Source: DATKKG01 sp035543015
GTDB taxonomy: Archaea > Thermoproteota > Nitrososphaeria > Conexivisphaerales > DTJL01
Assembly (NCBI GenBank): GCA_035543015.1
Contig: DATKKG010000081.1
Span: 1 to 13,878, forward strand
Length of the DNA: 13,878 nt
Reading direction: 5' to 3'
Every line of letters starts with the position of its first letter. Positions within the stretch are counted from its first letter, which is position 1. Both the position numbers and the translations under genes were made by a program. Of this stretch, positions 6,327 to 12,577 are shown piece after piece. The notes below the pieces were generated by a model. The model saw only the letters and a program-made list of their open reading frames with translations, was not told the origin of the DNA and ran no database searches.

Positions 6327-6355
6327 TTTTTACCGGCAATTGTACCAAGTGTCAA
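6327..6355 (-). promoter_or_regulatory. Promoter-like -35/-10 pair before the nucleotidyltransferase
   Basis: On the minus strand TTGACA (6350-6355) is followed after 17 bases by TAAAAA (6327-6332), which matches the -10 consensus at four of six positions. It sits in the 57-base gap between the DUF7227 gene and the nucleotidyltransferase, about 25 bases before the latter's start. The site resembles 1540-1569, and together these are the two best housekeeping-type promoters in the window. No terminator hairpin was seen in the gap. Confidence 0.5.
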
Positions 6356-6358
6356 CTG

Positions 6359-7342
6359 CTAAAATAATTTGAGCTGCCTCCCGAGCCTCTCGCTCATCTG
6401 ACGCCGCATATCACCATGAGCGGGAAACCCCACGACGCACCTGCGAGCCGCCACGCTGCACAGCCTGCAGGTGGCGCAGGACACTCCCTCCCGGGACACG
6501 GCCGGGCAGACGACCACCCTGCGCCCCCCGGGCGTCACGACCTTGGGCGGGTTGTGCTCGGGCAGGGTCACGACCACCGGTCCCAGGCAGAGCTCAGCCA
6601 GACTGTCAGCTTGCTCGACGCCGTCGGCCGACAGATTGATGACGAGCCCTCCTCGGAGCGTCGCCCGGCGCAGGGCCGCCCGGTTGGCGAGAGCCGTGCT
6701 GCCCGTCCCGAGCACCGGCTTGTGGGTGTACGTGAACCCCCTCGTGCGGCGGGCCGCCTCGCAGAGGTCGCGGAGCAGGTCGGACGCCACGTCGTCGCCT
6801 TCACCCGGAAGGTCGCCTGCCTCGTTGTGGCGCCATAGCTGGCCTCCGGGCAGCTCCCTCACCCGCTCGAGAAAGTCGTCCCAGGGCAAGCCGGCCCCCA
6901 GCGAGAGCCGCCGCCAGTGCATGCCGGTGAAGTGGTGCTCGGCGTAGCACCCGCGACCGAGCCAGGGGCACGAGGTCGGGCAGGTCTCCGCGCTCGTCAT
7001 CGACACCGGTATCGGCCCCGTCTTCGTGTTGCGAGAGCACGAGGTCCACTTGACGAGCAGACGACTCAAAGGAGCTGCCGGTCTCCTCTCGGCTCCCTGC
7101 CTCTGCCCGCTCCGACAAATGTAGCAGCACCTGACCCTCCTCCCCGCGCTCATGAAGTAAGCGACCTCCCGCCACGTGTAGCACTCCCTGCACCGTACCT
7201 CCTCTACGCCAGTGCCGCCGCAGACGGGGCACGGATCTCGGAGTCGTAGCTCCCCCCGGCATGCCGTGCACACCTTCTCGTAGGCGCGCGACTTGAGCTC
7301 GCTGGCGATCACCTGACCCGCCTCCTGGGCAGACCAAACCAC
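6359..7342 (-). CDS. DUF7227-type phage protein with N-terminal zinc clusters
   Basis: Residues 100-310 of this 327-residue protein match a family common in mycobacteriophages (DUF7227): RNTKTGPIPVSM, TCPTSCPWLGRGCYAEH, QLWRHNEAGDLPGEGD, RGFTYTHKP, VINLSADG and a CATCRLC cluster before CVVGFPAHG. The many conserved cysteines (121, 125, 132, 289, 292, 295) suggest a metal or iron-sulfur centre; the function is unknown. Before this core are four CxxC pairs: CTACRG and CPVCGGTG, which resemble DnaJ-type zinc knuckles, then CREC and CYIC. I do not remember these as part of the family, so this looks like a fusion. The GTG at 7342 is the likely start but has no good ribosome binding site; the frame is open to a TAG about 36 bases upstream without another ATG, GTG or TTG. 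Confidence 0.7.
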   Translation of the reverse strand: MVWSAQEAGQVIASELKSRAYEKVCTACRGELRLRDPCPVCGGTGVEEVRCRECYTWREVAYFMSAGRRVRCCYICRSGQRQGAERRPAAPLSRLLVKWTSCSRNTKTGPIPVSMTSAETCPTSCPWLGRGCYAEHHFTGMHWRRLSLGAGLPWDDFLERVRELPGGQLWRHNEAGDLPGEGDDVASDLLRDLCEAARRTRGFTYTHKPVLGTGSTALANRAALRRATLRGGLVINLSADGVEQADSLAELCLGPVVVTLPEHNPPKVVTPGGRRVVVCPAVSREGVSCATCRLCSVAARRCVVGFPAHGDMRRQMSERLGRQLKLF

Positions 7343-7355
7343 CTGAGCAAGAGTC

Positions 7356-7430
7356 TCAAGATCCCTCTCCCTGACCTATCGTATCGCGCTGACGATCGCC
7401 TCTCGTAGTCCCTTCTCCTAGATCTCCCAC
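7356..7430 (-). CDS. Possible 24-residue leader peptide before the DUF7227 gene
   Basis: A GTG-started mini-ORF (GDLGEGTTRGDRQRDTIGQG) lies in the 91-base gap between two genes. An AGG sits 6-7 bases before its start, and it stops 13 bases before the DUF7227 GTG. It contains one of the GATAGG hexamers (7375-7380 on the plus strand as CCTATC), again read as a codon pair for isoleucine-glycine. The sequence around the hexamer is less like the other copies. Support is only positional. Confidence 0.2.
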   Translation of the reverse strand: MGDLGEGTTRGDRQRDTIGQGEGS

Positions 7431-7433
7431 TCG

Positions 7434-7922
7434 TCACCTCGCGGGGTCGCATGAGCTCACCAGCTTCCTCACTACCTTCGCCGTGTTGTTGGGACCGTGG
7501 GCCGGCACCTTGACTAAGACGTGCTCGCTGTCGAAGTCGAGCACCAACACCAATACCCCGTCGCCGATCACCTCGCGATTCGCGACGACGACGGCGACCT
7601 CCCTCTCATCAGCGTCGGTAAATGTCGCGACCTTCTCGGTCGAAAATAGACCAGGTTTAACGGACGCCCGCATCGTAGCTACTTGTTGGCGGTGAATCAT
7701 GATCTTTTGCCTCTCCGGAAGTTTTCTTCTCCACGACTGGCCTTCGTGATCGGTGAACAGGACACCCGACCATCCTTCAGTCGTCGCTGTGAACATACCG
7801 CGCTGTCGATCTGCACCCGTGACTTCTCCTGTCCGGACGTCTCCATCAGACAGCACACCGAAAATCACCTGGATGGAATCACCGACCTCCGGAAATCTCT
7901 TGGCAACCCGATCTGCCATCAT
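7434..7922 (-). CDS. Unknown 162-residue beta-rich protein
   Basis: I do not recognise this gene. From the ATG at 7922 it starts MMADRVAKRFPEVGDSIQV and then shows many alternating strands (QVIFGVLSDGDVRTGEVTG, GWSGVLFTDHEG, REVAVVVANREVIGDGVLV). Two similar beta-rich halves may be present. The phrase G-D-S-I-Q-V-x-F early on resembles the start of small SH3-like barrels, but this is only an impression. AGGAGG lies 10 bases before the chosen start. Another in-frame ATG at 7964 has GGAG 7 bases upstream and is a serious alternative, adding 14 residues. It lies between the frameshifted small gene and the DUF7227 gene. Confidence 0.6.
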   Translation of the reverse strand: MMADRVAKRFPEVGDSIQVIFGVLSDGDVRTGEVTGADRQRGMFTATTEGWSGVLFTDHEGQSWRRKLPERQKIMIHRQQVATMRASVKPGLFSTEKVATFTDADEREVAVVVANREVIGDGVLVLVLDFDSEHVLVKVPAHGPNNTAKVVRKLVSSCDPAR

Positions 7923-7986
7923 GCTGCCCTCGCCTCCTCGCATCCTAGATTGGTCCGAACGCATCCTCTTACTCCACCGCACGCTA

Positions 7987-8192
7987 CTATCTTCCCAGAT
8001 CGCAGCTCTGTAACTCCAAGAGAGCACTCGCTAGGTCAGTCTTTCCGGCCACCACCAAGTCCTCGATGGAGACGAGCCCCACCTCAAGTGCTCGAACGCC
8101 TGGTCGCTGACACTGACGTCTCGACACTTGACAGCGAGCGGCCTCGTCGCCAGTGGGCTCGTGATCTTGAGCTCGATCGTTATCGTCTTCAT
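7987..8192 (-). CDS. Small gene with a probable frameshift
   Basis: The ATG at 8192 has a strong AGGAGG 7 bases upstream and opens a frame reading MKTITIELKITSPLATRPLA up to AFEHL. After about codon 36 that frame turns into tryptophan- and proline-rich text unlike a protein (SPSRTWWWPERLT) and stops at 8031. In the -1 frame the same stretch reads EVGLVSIEDLVVAGKTDLA and continues sensibly to the TAG at 7987. Joining the two near 8085 gives a 68-residue protein. Either the DNA has an indel or sequencing error, or there is a programmed -1 shift, or two overlapping genes exist (the second starting at a GTG). No classical slippery heptamer is visible at the join. Confidence 0.5.
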
Positions 8193-8207
8193 GGCATCCT
8201 CCTGTGT

Positions 8208-8507
8208 TCAACCAGCCGCTCCCACCGAGCGGCCCGTCAGCGCGCAGCGGTTGCACACCGCCACCCGCACCCGGTTACCGACGGTGGTCAGCTCGTCGCA
8301 CGTGTGGCACCGCACCTCCTCCCTGGGCTCGTGGGCGTCCTTCCAGCGCCTGCACGCGAGCACGGCGATCCGGTCTGCCAGCACCTTGACAGTCTCGGAC
8401 TTGGTCCCGGGAGCCACGTGGGGAGCCAGCATGAGCGCCACCTCCTTGGCGAACATAACCACCCTCTCGTCGTAGTCGAAGTCTATGAGCAGCTGCCCCG
8501 AAGCCAC
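8208..8507 (-). CDS. Zinc-ribbon protein, unknown role
   Basis: The 99-residue protein has a helical N-terminal part (ERVVMFAKEVALMLAPHV, then TVKVLADRIAVLACRRW) and a C-terminal four-cysteine ribbon, C67-H-T-C70 and C85-N-R-C88, with a beta-hairpin between (TVGNRVRVAV). The spacing fits a rubredoxin-like zinc ribbon, usually used for protein or nucleic-acid contact. The GTG at 8507 is chosen because AGGAGG lies 8 bases upstream; the in-frame GTG at 8516 overlaps that binding site. It begins one base after the stop of the Fis-type gene. Its place at the end of the sigma and alpha-CTD block suggests a regulatory role, which is inference. Confidence 0.65.
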   Translation of the reverse strand: MASGQLLIDFDYDERVVMFAKEVALMLAPHVAPGTKSETVKVLADRIAVLACRRWKDAHEPREEVRCHTCDELTTVGNRVRVAVCNRCALTGRSVGAAG

Positions 8508-8508
8508 G

Positions 8509-8781
8509 TCACTCACCTCCTCTCGGCGGTCTTCCCACCCGAGCCGGTATGACGCCTAGGTCGATCTGGAGCACCTGCACCCTCCTGTAGAGGTACGTCC
8601 GCGGCACCCCGAGAGCCGCCGCGGCGCGAGTGCGCGAGCCCCCGCACGACTGCAGAGCCTGTATGATGAGTATCCGCTCGTGCAGCGCCATGATCTGGGG
8701 CAGAGTGCGAGGCGGCTGCCGCTCTCCGCTTCTCTCGACGGAGGCGTCTCGCCGCCCCATCCTTTGGCTTGGCATTGGCAT
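8509..8781 (-). CDS. Fis-type helix-turn-helix DNA-binding protein
   Basis: Residues 30-75 of this 90-residue protein match the Fis / NtrC C-terminal DNA-binding domain (HTH_8). IMALHERILIIQALQSCGG is the first helical pair, RTRAAAALGVPRTYLYRRV is the helix-turn-helix, and LQIDLGVIP closes it. Such domains bind DNA as dimers and bend it. The N-terminus is a basic linker and the C-terminus is again basic (PARVGRPPRGGE). The start is very well supported: AAAGGAGGT with a 4-base spacer before ATG. It lies wholly inside the reading frame of the gene upstream (8513-8998) in another frame. It probably acts in transcription control together with the sigma factor encoded just upstream. Confidence 0.8.
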   Translation of the reverse strand: MPMPSQRMGRRDASVERSGERQPPRTLPQIMALHERILIIQALQSCGGSRTRAAAALGVPRTYLYRRVQVLQIDLGVIPARVGRPPRGGE

Positions 8782-8998
8782 CTCGACCTCCTTTCAGAGT
8801 CTCCAAGTACCCTTGATCCACCGCATGCTCATAGAGCTCCAGCTTCATCTCGTGCATGTATCCCAGCACCGACCCCCTGCGCTTGTACCGATGTTTCTTG
8901 GACACCTTCAAGTGCTCGTAGGCGTCCCGAAATGCCATGTTGAGCCGGAACTCGTCATACCCGGGCAGCCCGTGCCGCCTGCCCCAGCTAGACGGCAC
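8513..8998 (-). CDS. Basic protein of unknown function with a long overlapping tail
   Basis: The GTG at 8998 has GGGAGGGG about 6 bases upstream and overlaps the sigma-factor stop by 11 bases. The first 70 residues look like a real protein (GYDEFRLNMAFRDAYEHLKV, KKHRYKRRGSVLGYMHEM, LELYEHAVDQGYLETLKG), helical and basic. From about residue 71 the frame runs for another 90 residues over the entire Fis-type gene, giving arginine- and alanine-rich text typical of a shadow frame. Either the protein really has this long tail, or the true stop near residue 75 has been lost by an indel. I do not recognise the N-terminal part. Confidence 0.45.
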   Translation of the reverse strand: MPSSWGRRHGLPGYDEFRLNMAFRDAYEHLKVSKKHRYKRRGSVLGYMHEMKLELYEHAVDQGYLETLKGGRDANAKPKDGAARRLRREKRRAAAASHSAPDHGAARADTHHTGSAVVRGLAHSRRGGSRGAADVPLQEGAGAPDRPRRHTGSGGKTAERR

Positions 8999-9632
8999 GC
9001 GAGCCCCTCCCGCATGCGGACTCGTCGCTCGTCGAGTGGAGATCTCCGCACTCCTCGCACCTGCAGAGGCTCGCGCGCAGAGCGCCTATGGCCTCGTTCT
9101 TGATCTGGCATACGCGACTCTCCGTCAAGCCCAGCCTCCTGCCGATCGACTTGAGGGTGTTGTCTTCTCGGTAGTACCACGTGACGACGTCCCGGAGCCT
9201 GCCGGGCAGCCGCCCGACGGCCTCCCACAGGAGGTCGCGGCTCTCGCGGTCGAGCATCTGGGACTCGATGCTGCCTTCACAGGCGATCTCCTCCAGGTCG
9301 TCGACCCTCATCTTGCGCACTAAGCACCACGCCGGCACGGCCTCCTCGCCGCCGGCGGCGATGGCCTGCCGGCCGTCCCGCTTGACGTGGTCCATCGTTC
9401 GGAGCTCGTCGTACATGGCCCCGCGGACCCTGTGTACGGCGTACGCGCGCCAGAAGTCCATCACCTGGAGCTTCGCGGGGTCGTAGTTCCGCCACGCATC
9501 GAAGAGACCTGCCATGCCCGCCGCCACGAGGTCGTCGAACATATCCCACTGGCCCGACCGGCGCAGTATCAGCCGAGCTAAGCACTCGACGCTGCGTCGC
9601 CGGTTCGACCACACCTCTTCGAACGACTTCAT
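8988..9632 (-). CDS. RNA polymerase sigma factor, FliA/WhiG-like
   Basis: This 214-residue sigma-70-family protein has region 2 (DLVAAGMAGLFDAWRNYDPA, then FWRAYAVHRVRGAMYDELRTMD, residues 34-82), which is the FliA/WhiG/SigF pattern G-x-x-GL-x-x-A-x-x-x-YDP followed by A-x-x-R-I-RGA-x-x-DELR. A short region 3 follows, and region 4 is RLPGRLRDVVTWYYREDNTL then the helix-turn-helix SIGRRLGLTESRVCQIKNEA (141-182). It should direct host RNA polymerase to phage promoters. The C-terminal tail has extra cysteines (C190, C192, C195, C207) not usual in the family. The ATG has only a weak binding site and follows the alpha-CTD-like gene by 12 bases, so the two are probably co-transcribed. It lacks region 1.1, as expected for an alternative sigma. 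Confidence 0.88.
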   Translation of the reverse strand: MKSFEEVWSNRRRSVECLARLILRRSGQWDMFDDLVAAGMAGLFDAWRNYDPAKLQVMDFWRAYAVHRVRGAMYDELRTMDHVKRDGRQAIAAGGEEAVPAWCLVRKMRVDDLEEIACEGSIESQMLDRESRDLLWEAVGRLPGRLRDVVTWYYREDNTLKSIGRRLGLTESRVCQIKNEAIGALRASLCRCEECGDLHSTSDESACGRGSRAV

Positions 9633-9644
9633 GGCCGCTGACCA

Positions 9645-10133
9645 CTATACACCTCCCCCGGCGTCAGCCTGTGACACTCCAGCCACTCGGGCACCGAGCC
9701 ACAGCCCAAGCCTCGCCAGCACGCGCTCTACGACCATCACGGTGACCACGCCGACTCCCCTCATCTTGAGGAGGTCTCGCCGCCCGAGCCGCACGAGCTG
9801 CCCGACCGTCCGAACGGCTGACTGACTGCGGGTCAGCTCGGGATCTGCCAGGAGGACGAACGCATTTTTCTCGACCTCCGTCAAGTCCGGCAGCCCCGCG
9901 AGCTCGAGGTCTAAGAGGCCACCCTCGACGGTGACCGGCGCCGACAACTTCCTCGAGTACTCACCCCACCACCTCTCGCTCGACAGCACCACCACTGCCG
10001 TCATCTTCCCGCCCGACACCTCCACCTTGACGGCGAGCTTCTCGTCAGATGACAGTGAGAGCTCCCGGCGGGCGAACCCAAGCACCTGCTCCCACACGCA
10101 CGACACTGCCTTGTCGAAGTCACGAGCGTCCAC
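9645..10133 (-). CDS. Protein with an RNA polymerase alpha-CTD-like C-terminal domain
   Basis: The C-terminal part of this 162-residue protein (about 97-150) follows the alpha-subunit C-terminal domain: LTRSQSAVRTVGQLVRLG, then DLLKMRGVGVVTVMVVERVL and ARLGLWLG. This corresponds to the helix-hairpin-helix order of bacterial RpoA (L-S-x-R, then DLL, then LL-x-x-x-x-x-G, then a helix ending L...GL-x-LG). The N-terminal 90 residues are helical then beta-rich and not recognised. Alpha-CTD binds AT-rich promoter DNA and activators, so the protein could bridge promoters, sigma or other factors during phage transcription. The start GTG has AGGAGG 4 bases upstream and overlaps the previous gene by 14 bases. 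A general HhH domain of another kind is the main alternative. Confidence 0.65.
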   Translation of the reverse strand: MDARDFDKAVSCVWEQVLGFARRELSLSSDEKLAVKVEVSGGKMTAVVVLSSERWWGEYSRKLSAPVTVEGGLLDLELAGLPDLTEVEKNAFVLLADPELTRSQSAVRTVGQLVRLGRRDLLKMRGVGVVTVMVVERVLARLGLWLGARVAGVSQADAGGGV

Positions 10134-10338
10134 GGTACCTCCTCAGGCGCCTCGAGCACCACAAGACAACTACCCCTACAACACCCGCCAAGATCAGCAC
10201 CGGCCACAGCGGAGCCATCAACACCCAGAAGATCTTGCCCCGCTGACTATGGAGATCGACACGATCTCCGTCCCTCAGCTGAGCGTATACCCACCCGAGG
10301 GCCCCGCCGAACCACGCCATGATCAATACCTTAGTCAT
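10120..10338 (-). CDS. Small two-helix membrane protein
   Basis: The 72-residue protein has a first hydrophobic segment at its very start (VLIMAWFGGALGWVYA, residues 4-19), a short polar loop (QLRDGDRVDLHSQRGK) and a long second segment (IFWVLMAPLWPVLILAGVVGVVVLW). It ends with CSRRLRRYRGRS, a basic tail that should remain in the cytoplasm. AGGAGG lies 8 bases before the ATG. It follows the DNA polymerase stop by 15 bases. Size and topology could fit a holin-like protein or a membrane anchor for replication, but there is no lysis gene nearby. The function is unknown. Confidence 0.6.
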   Translation of the reverse strand: MTKVLIMAWFGGALGWVYAQLRDGDRVDLHSQRGKIFWVLMAPLWPVLILAGVVGVVVLWCSRRLRRYRGRS

Positions 10339-10353
10339 CTCTCGTGCCTCCTC

Positions 10354-12516
10354 TCACACGGCTGCCCTGAGCATGGCCTTGGTCACCGTGTCGAAGTTGC
10401 GCTCGATCTCAGCGTCGAAGTCGAAGCCCTCCGACATCCTGTCGCCCGAGCGCAGCTCGGCGACGGTCCACGGCCTTGTCTCCCCGTCCGGGTAGTGGAA
10501 ACGCTTGGACAGCATCTCAAAAGTCAGCGCCTTGATGACCAAGAGCTCGAACGGGCTCGTCGTGTACTGGCCGCCTACGAGAGTGCGATAGAGCTCCCGC
10601 ATCCGAGTCATGCGCTGGACCCCGATGCGGTCGCCCGCGATGATCTTGTCGAGCTTGTCCCAGGCCGCCTGCCCCTGACCGAGGGAGAACCCCTTGGCCT
10701 TGGTTAGGCGCTTCTCCTTCCAGGTCCCGTCCCGCATGAGCTCGAAGCCCTCGCCCCGGTAGATCTTGGGAGCCACGAACTCGGCCCAGTCCATCTTCTT
10801 CTCGAGCTTGAGGGCGCCGAGCGTCTTGTCGTCAGTCGGCAGGGTAGCCTTGGTCGACACCGAGTCCGTGTCGAAGTAGTAGGGGGGCTTGTCCTGCCTG
10901 TAGCACTCCTTCGCGAAGTCGTAGAGCGTTCGGCGGGCGATGGCGGTGATGACGGAGGCCACGATCACGTGCCGGTGGGCAATCTTGGCCTCCTTGTCGG
11001 CCAACCAGACGCCCGGCTGGAGCATCTGCATGGTCGACCGGTCGATCTCGTCGGGATTGACGAGCATCTCCTGCTTGTGGGTCGACTCCGCGGCCTTGCC
11101 GTAGAGGGAGTTGAGCAGGTACTTGAGCACCAGCTTCCGAAAGTCCGTCGTGGAGGCGGCCCGGAGCGCGTAGATCTGCCTGGCGTACGCCGCGAAGTCG
11201 TCAAACGGCTCGAAGACATACACCTCGTGCACCTTGTGCAGGGTGGCCCCCTCGCGCAGCGCGAGCCTTATGTCCGTAGAGGTAAACCAACTCCGCCACC
11301 TCCCGGTCGGGAAGAAGACGCGGTTGTCCTTCCGATAGGGCAGCGGCGGCAGCACCATGTCCGGCACCTCGACGGTCGCGTCGACCAAGTAGATGCAGGA
11401 GTCCGAGTCGTCGTCCGGCAGCGTGGTCCGGTACTCGACGAGGTTGGCCGGCAGGGGATGGGTCATCGCGTACGGGAACGAGGAGTTGATGTCGTAGATC
11501 TGGAAGTCGCTCGCATTGCGCGCCAGCACCTCGACCCTCGAAGCGAAGTAGCTCTCCTGGCTGATGCTGTTGAGCCTCTCGCTCGTAAAGATGTCCCGCT
11601 TGAGGAAGGCCCGCCGGAACAAGGTCATGGCGGTCGAGGCGATGGTCTGCTGGAGCTGCCCGCCGAGCGCGACTATCTCGGCCTCGAACTCCGCTATGGC
11701 CTTCCACAAGATCTCGCAGTCGAGCTTGTTGTACAAAGTCAAGATGTCGATTGGGGCCTCGGCATAGAAGGTGACCATCTCCGGCCGCGAGAGCGACTCG
11801 AAGTCCTTGACCTGCCGGCCAAACCGCTCGGACATCCAGGCCAGGGCCTTCGGGTCGTCGCCCTTCTTGATGCCGATAGCCTTACCGATGGAGGCGAGCT
11901 TGTCGCGCAGGAGCCAGTAGGAGTCGCAGAAGTGCCACGCGTTCTTGCCGCTCACCACGTGGACGATGATGGCCGAGCTCCCGGAAAACGAGGCCTTGAT
12001 CTTCCACATCCTGCCCCTGCCGTCCATACCCTGCTCCACTGTGGTCTTCTTGCTGCCGTCGGGTGAGTAGATCGCACTCGACCTGGTGGCGAGGAGGCTC
12101 TCGGCCCTCACCTGCTCCTTGATCTGGGTGAGCAGCTCGTCGAGCACGAACTGCATGTCGGCGAGGCCCCCGGCGTGGGCGAAAAACCACCAGCCGCGAT
12201 ACTCCCTGACAAGGAGTGCCTCTACGAGCTCGCGCACCGCCGGATAGCACCTATAGCTCGCGACCATGGTGGGCTCGTCCATATCCTCCTCGCCCTCCTC
12301 GGGCTGCTGGTCGTAGTACCCGCAGATGCGAGCCCGCAGGGCGGAGGTCATCCGCCGCGAGGGTGGGAGCGGCACGCGGAACCTCTCGCGAGTCCCGACG
12401 ATCTCGACCTCCGTGTTGACGAGCTCGGGCAGGCTCTCCCCGGGCACCCACTCGAGGTCGAGGACGCCGAACCTGCGCAGCCTGCGCTCGGTCGTTATGG
12501 GGTTGAATACCGGCAC
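10354..12516 (-). CDS. Family B DNA polymerase, protein-primed type (DNA_pol_B_2)
   Basis: The 720-residue protein has the full set of family B motifs. Exonuclease: Exo I D20-L-E22, Exo II HAGGLADMQF (D120), Exo III Y262-x3-D266. Polymerase: motif A YDINSSFPYAM (D342), motif B KYLLNSLYGK (K465), motif C YFDTDS (D549, D551), and the K-x-Y motif PKIYRG. Distances A-B (123 residues) and B-C (84) are near those of phi29 DNA polymerase (about 134 and 73), leaving room for the TPR1 and TPR2 insertions that mark protein-primed enzymes. It should copy DNA starting from a terminal protein with strong strand displacement and proofread 3'-5'. The usual Exo II asparagine is alanine here (A115). The GTG start has AGG 6 bases upstream. 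No terminal-protein gene is recognisable beside it. Confidence 0.92.
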   Translation of the reverse strand: MPVFNPITTERRLRRFGVLDLEWVPGESLPELVNTEVEIVGTRERFRVPLPPSRRMTSALRARICGYYDQQPEEGEEDMDEPTMVASYRCYPAVRELVEALLVREYRGWWFFAHAGGLADMQFVLDELLTQIKEQVRAESLLATRSSAIYSPDGSKKTTVEQGMDGRGRMWKIKASFSGSSAIIVHVVSGKNAWHFCDSYWLLRDKLASIGKAIGIKKGDDPKALAWMSERFGRQVKDFESLSRPEMVTFYAEAPIDILTLYNKLDCEILWKAIAEFEAEIVALGGQLQQTIASTAMTLFRRAFLKRDIFTSERLNSISQESYFASRVEVLARNASDFQIYDINSSFPYAMTHPLPANLVEYRTTLPDDDSDSCIYLVDATVEVPDMVLPPLPYRKDNRVFFPTGRWRSWFTSTDIRLALREGATLHKVHEVYVFEPFDDFAAYARQIYALRAASTTDFRKLVLKYLLNSLYGKAAESTHKQEMLVNPDEIDRSTMQMLQPGVWLADKEAKIAHRHVIVASVITAIARRTLYDFAKECYRQDKPPYYFDTDSVSTKATLPTDDKTLGALKLEKKMDWAEFVAPKIYRGEGFELMRDGTWKEKRLTKAKGFSLGQGQAAWDKLDKIIAGDRIGVQRMTRMRELYRTLVGGQYTTSPFELLVIKALTFEMLSKRFHYPDGETRPWTVAELRSGDRMSEGFDFDAEIERNFDTVTKAMLRAAV

Positions 12517-12523
12517 AATTGAC

Positions 12524-12577
12524 CTACTGACAATCCACGCCTATCCAGCAGACGAGTGCTCTCGCTCTTTCGTCCAT
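12524..12577 (-). CDS. Possible 17-residue leader peptide before the polymerase
   Basis: A mini-ORF reading MDERARALVCWIGVDCQ starts directly after one GATAGGC element and contains a second (GATAGGCGTG), again read as isoleucine-glycine. It stops 7 bases before the polymerase GTG. It occupies most of the 82-base gap upstream of the polymerase. Ribosome binding would depend on the GATAGGC element itself. The evidence is its position and its likeness to the other mini-ORFs. Confidence 0.25.
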   Translation of the reverse strand: MDERARALVCWIGVDCQ

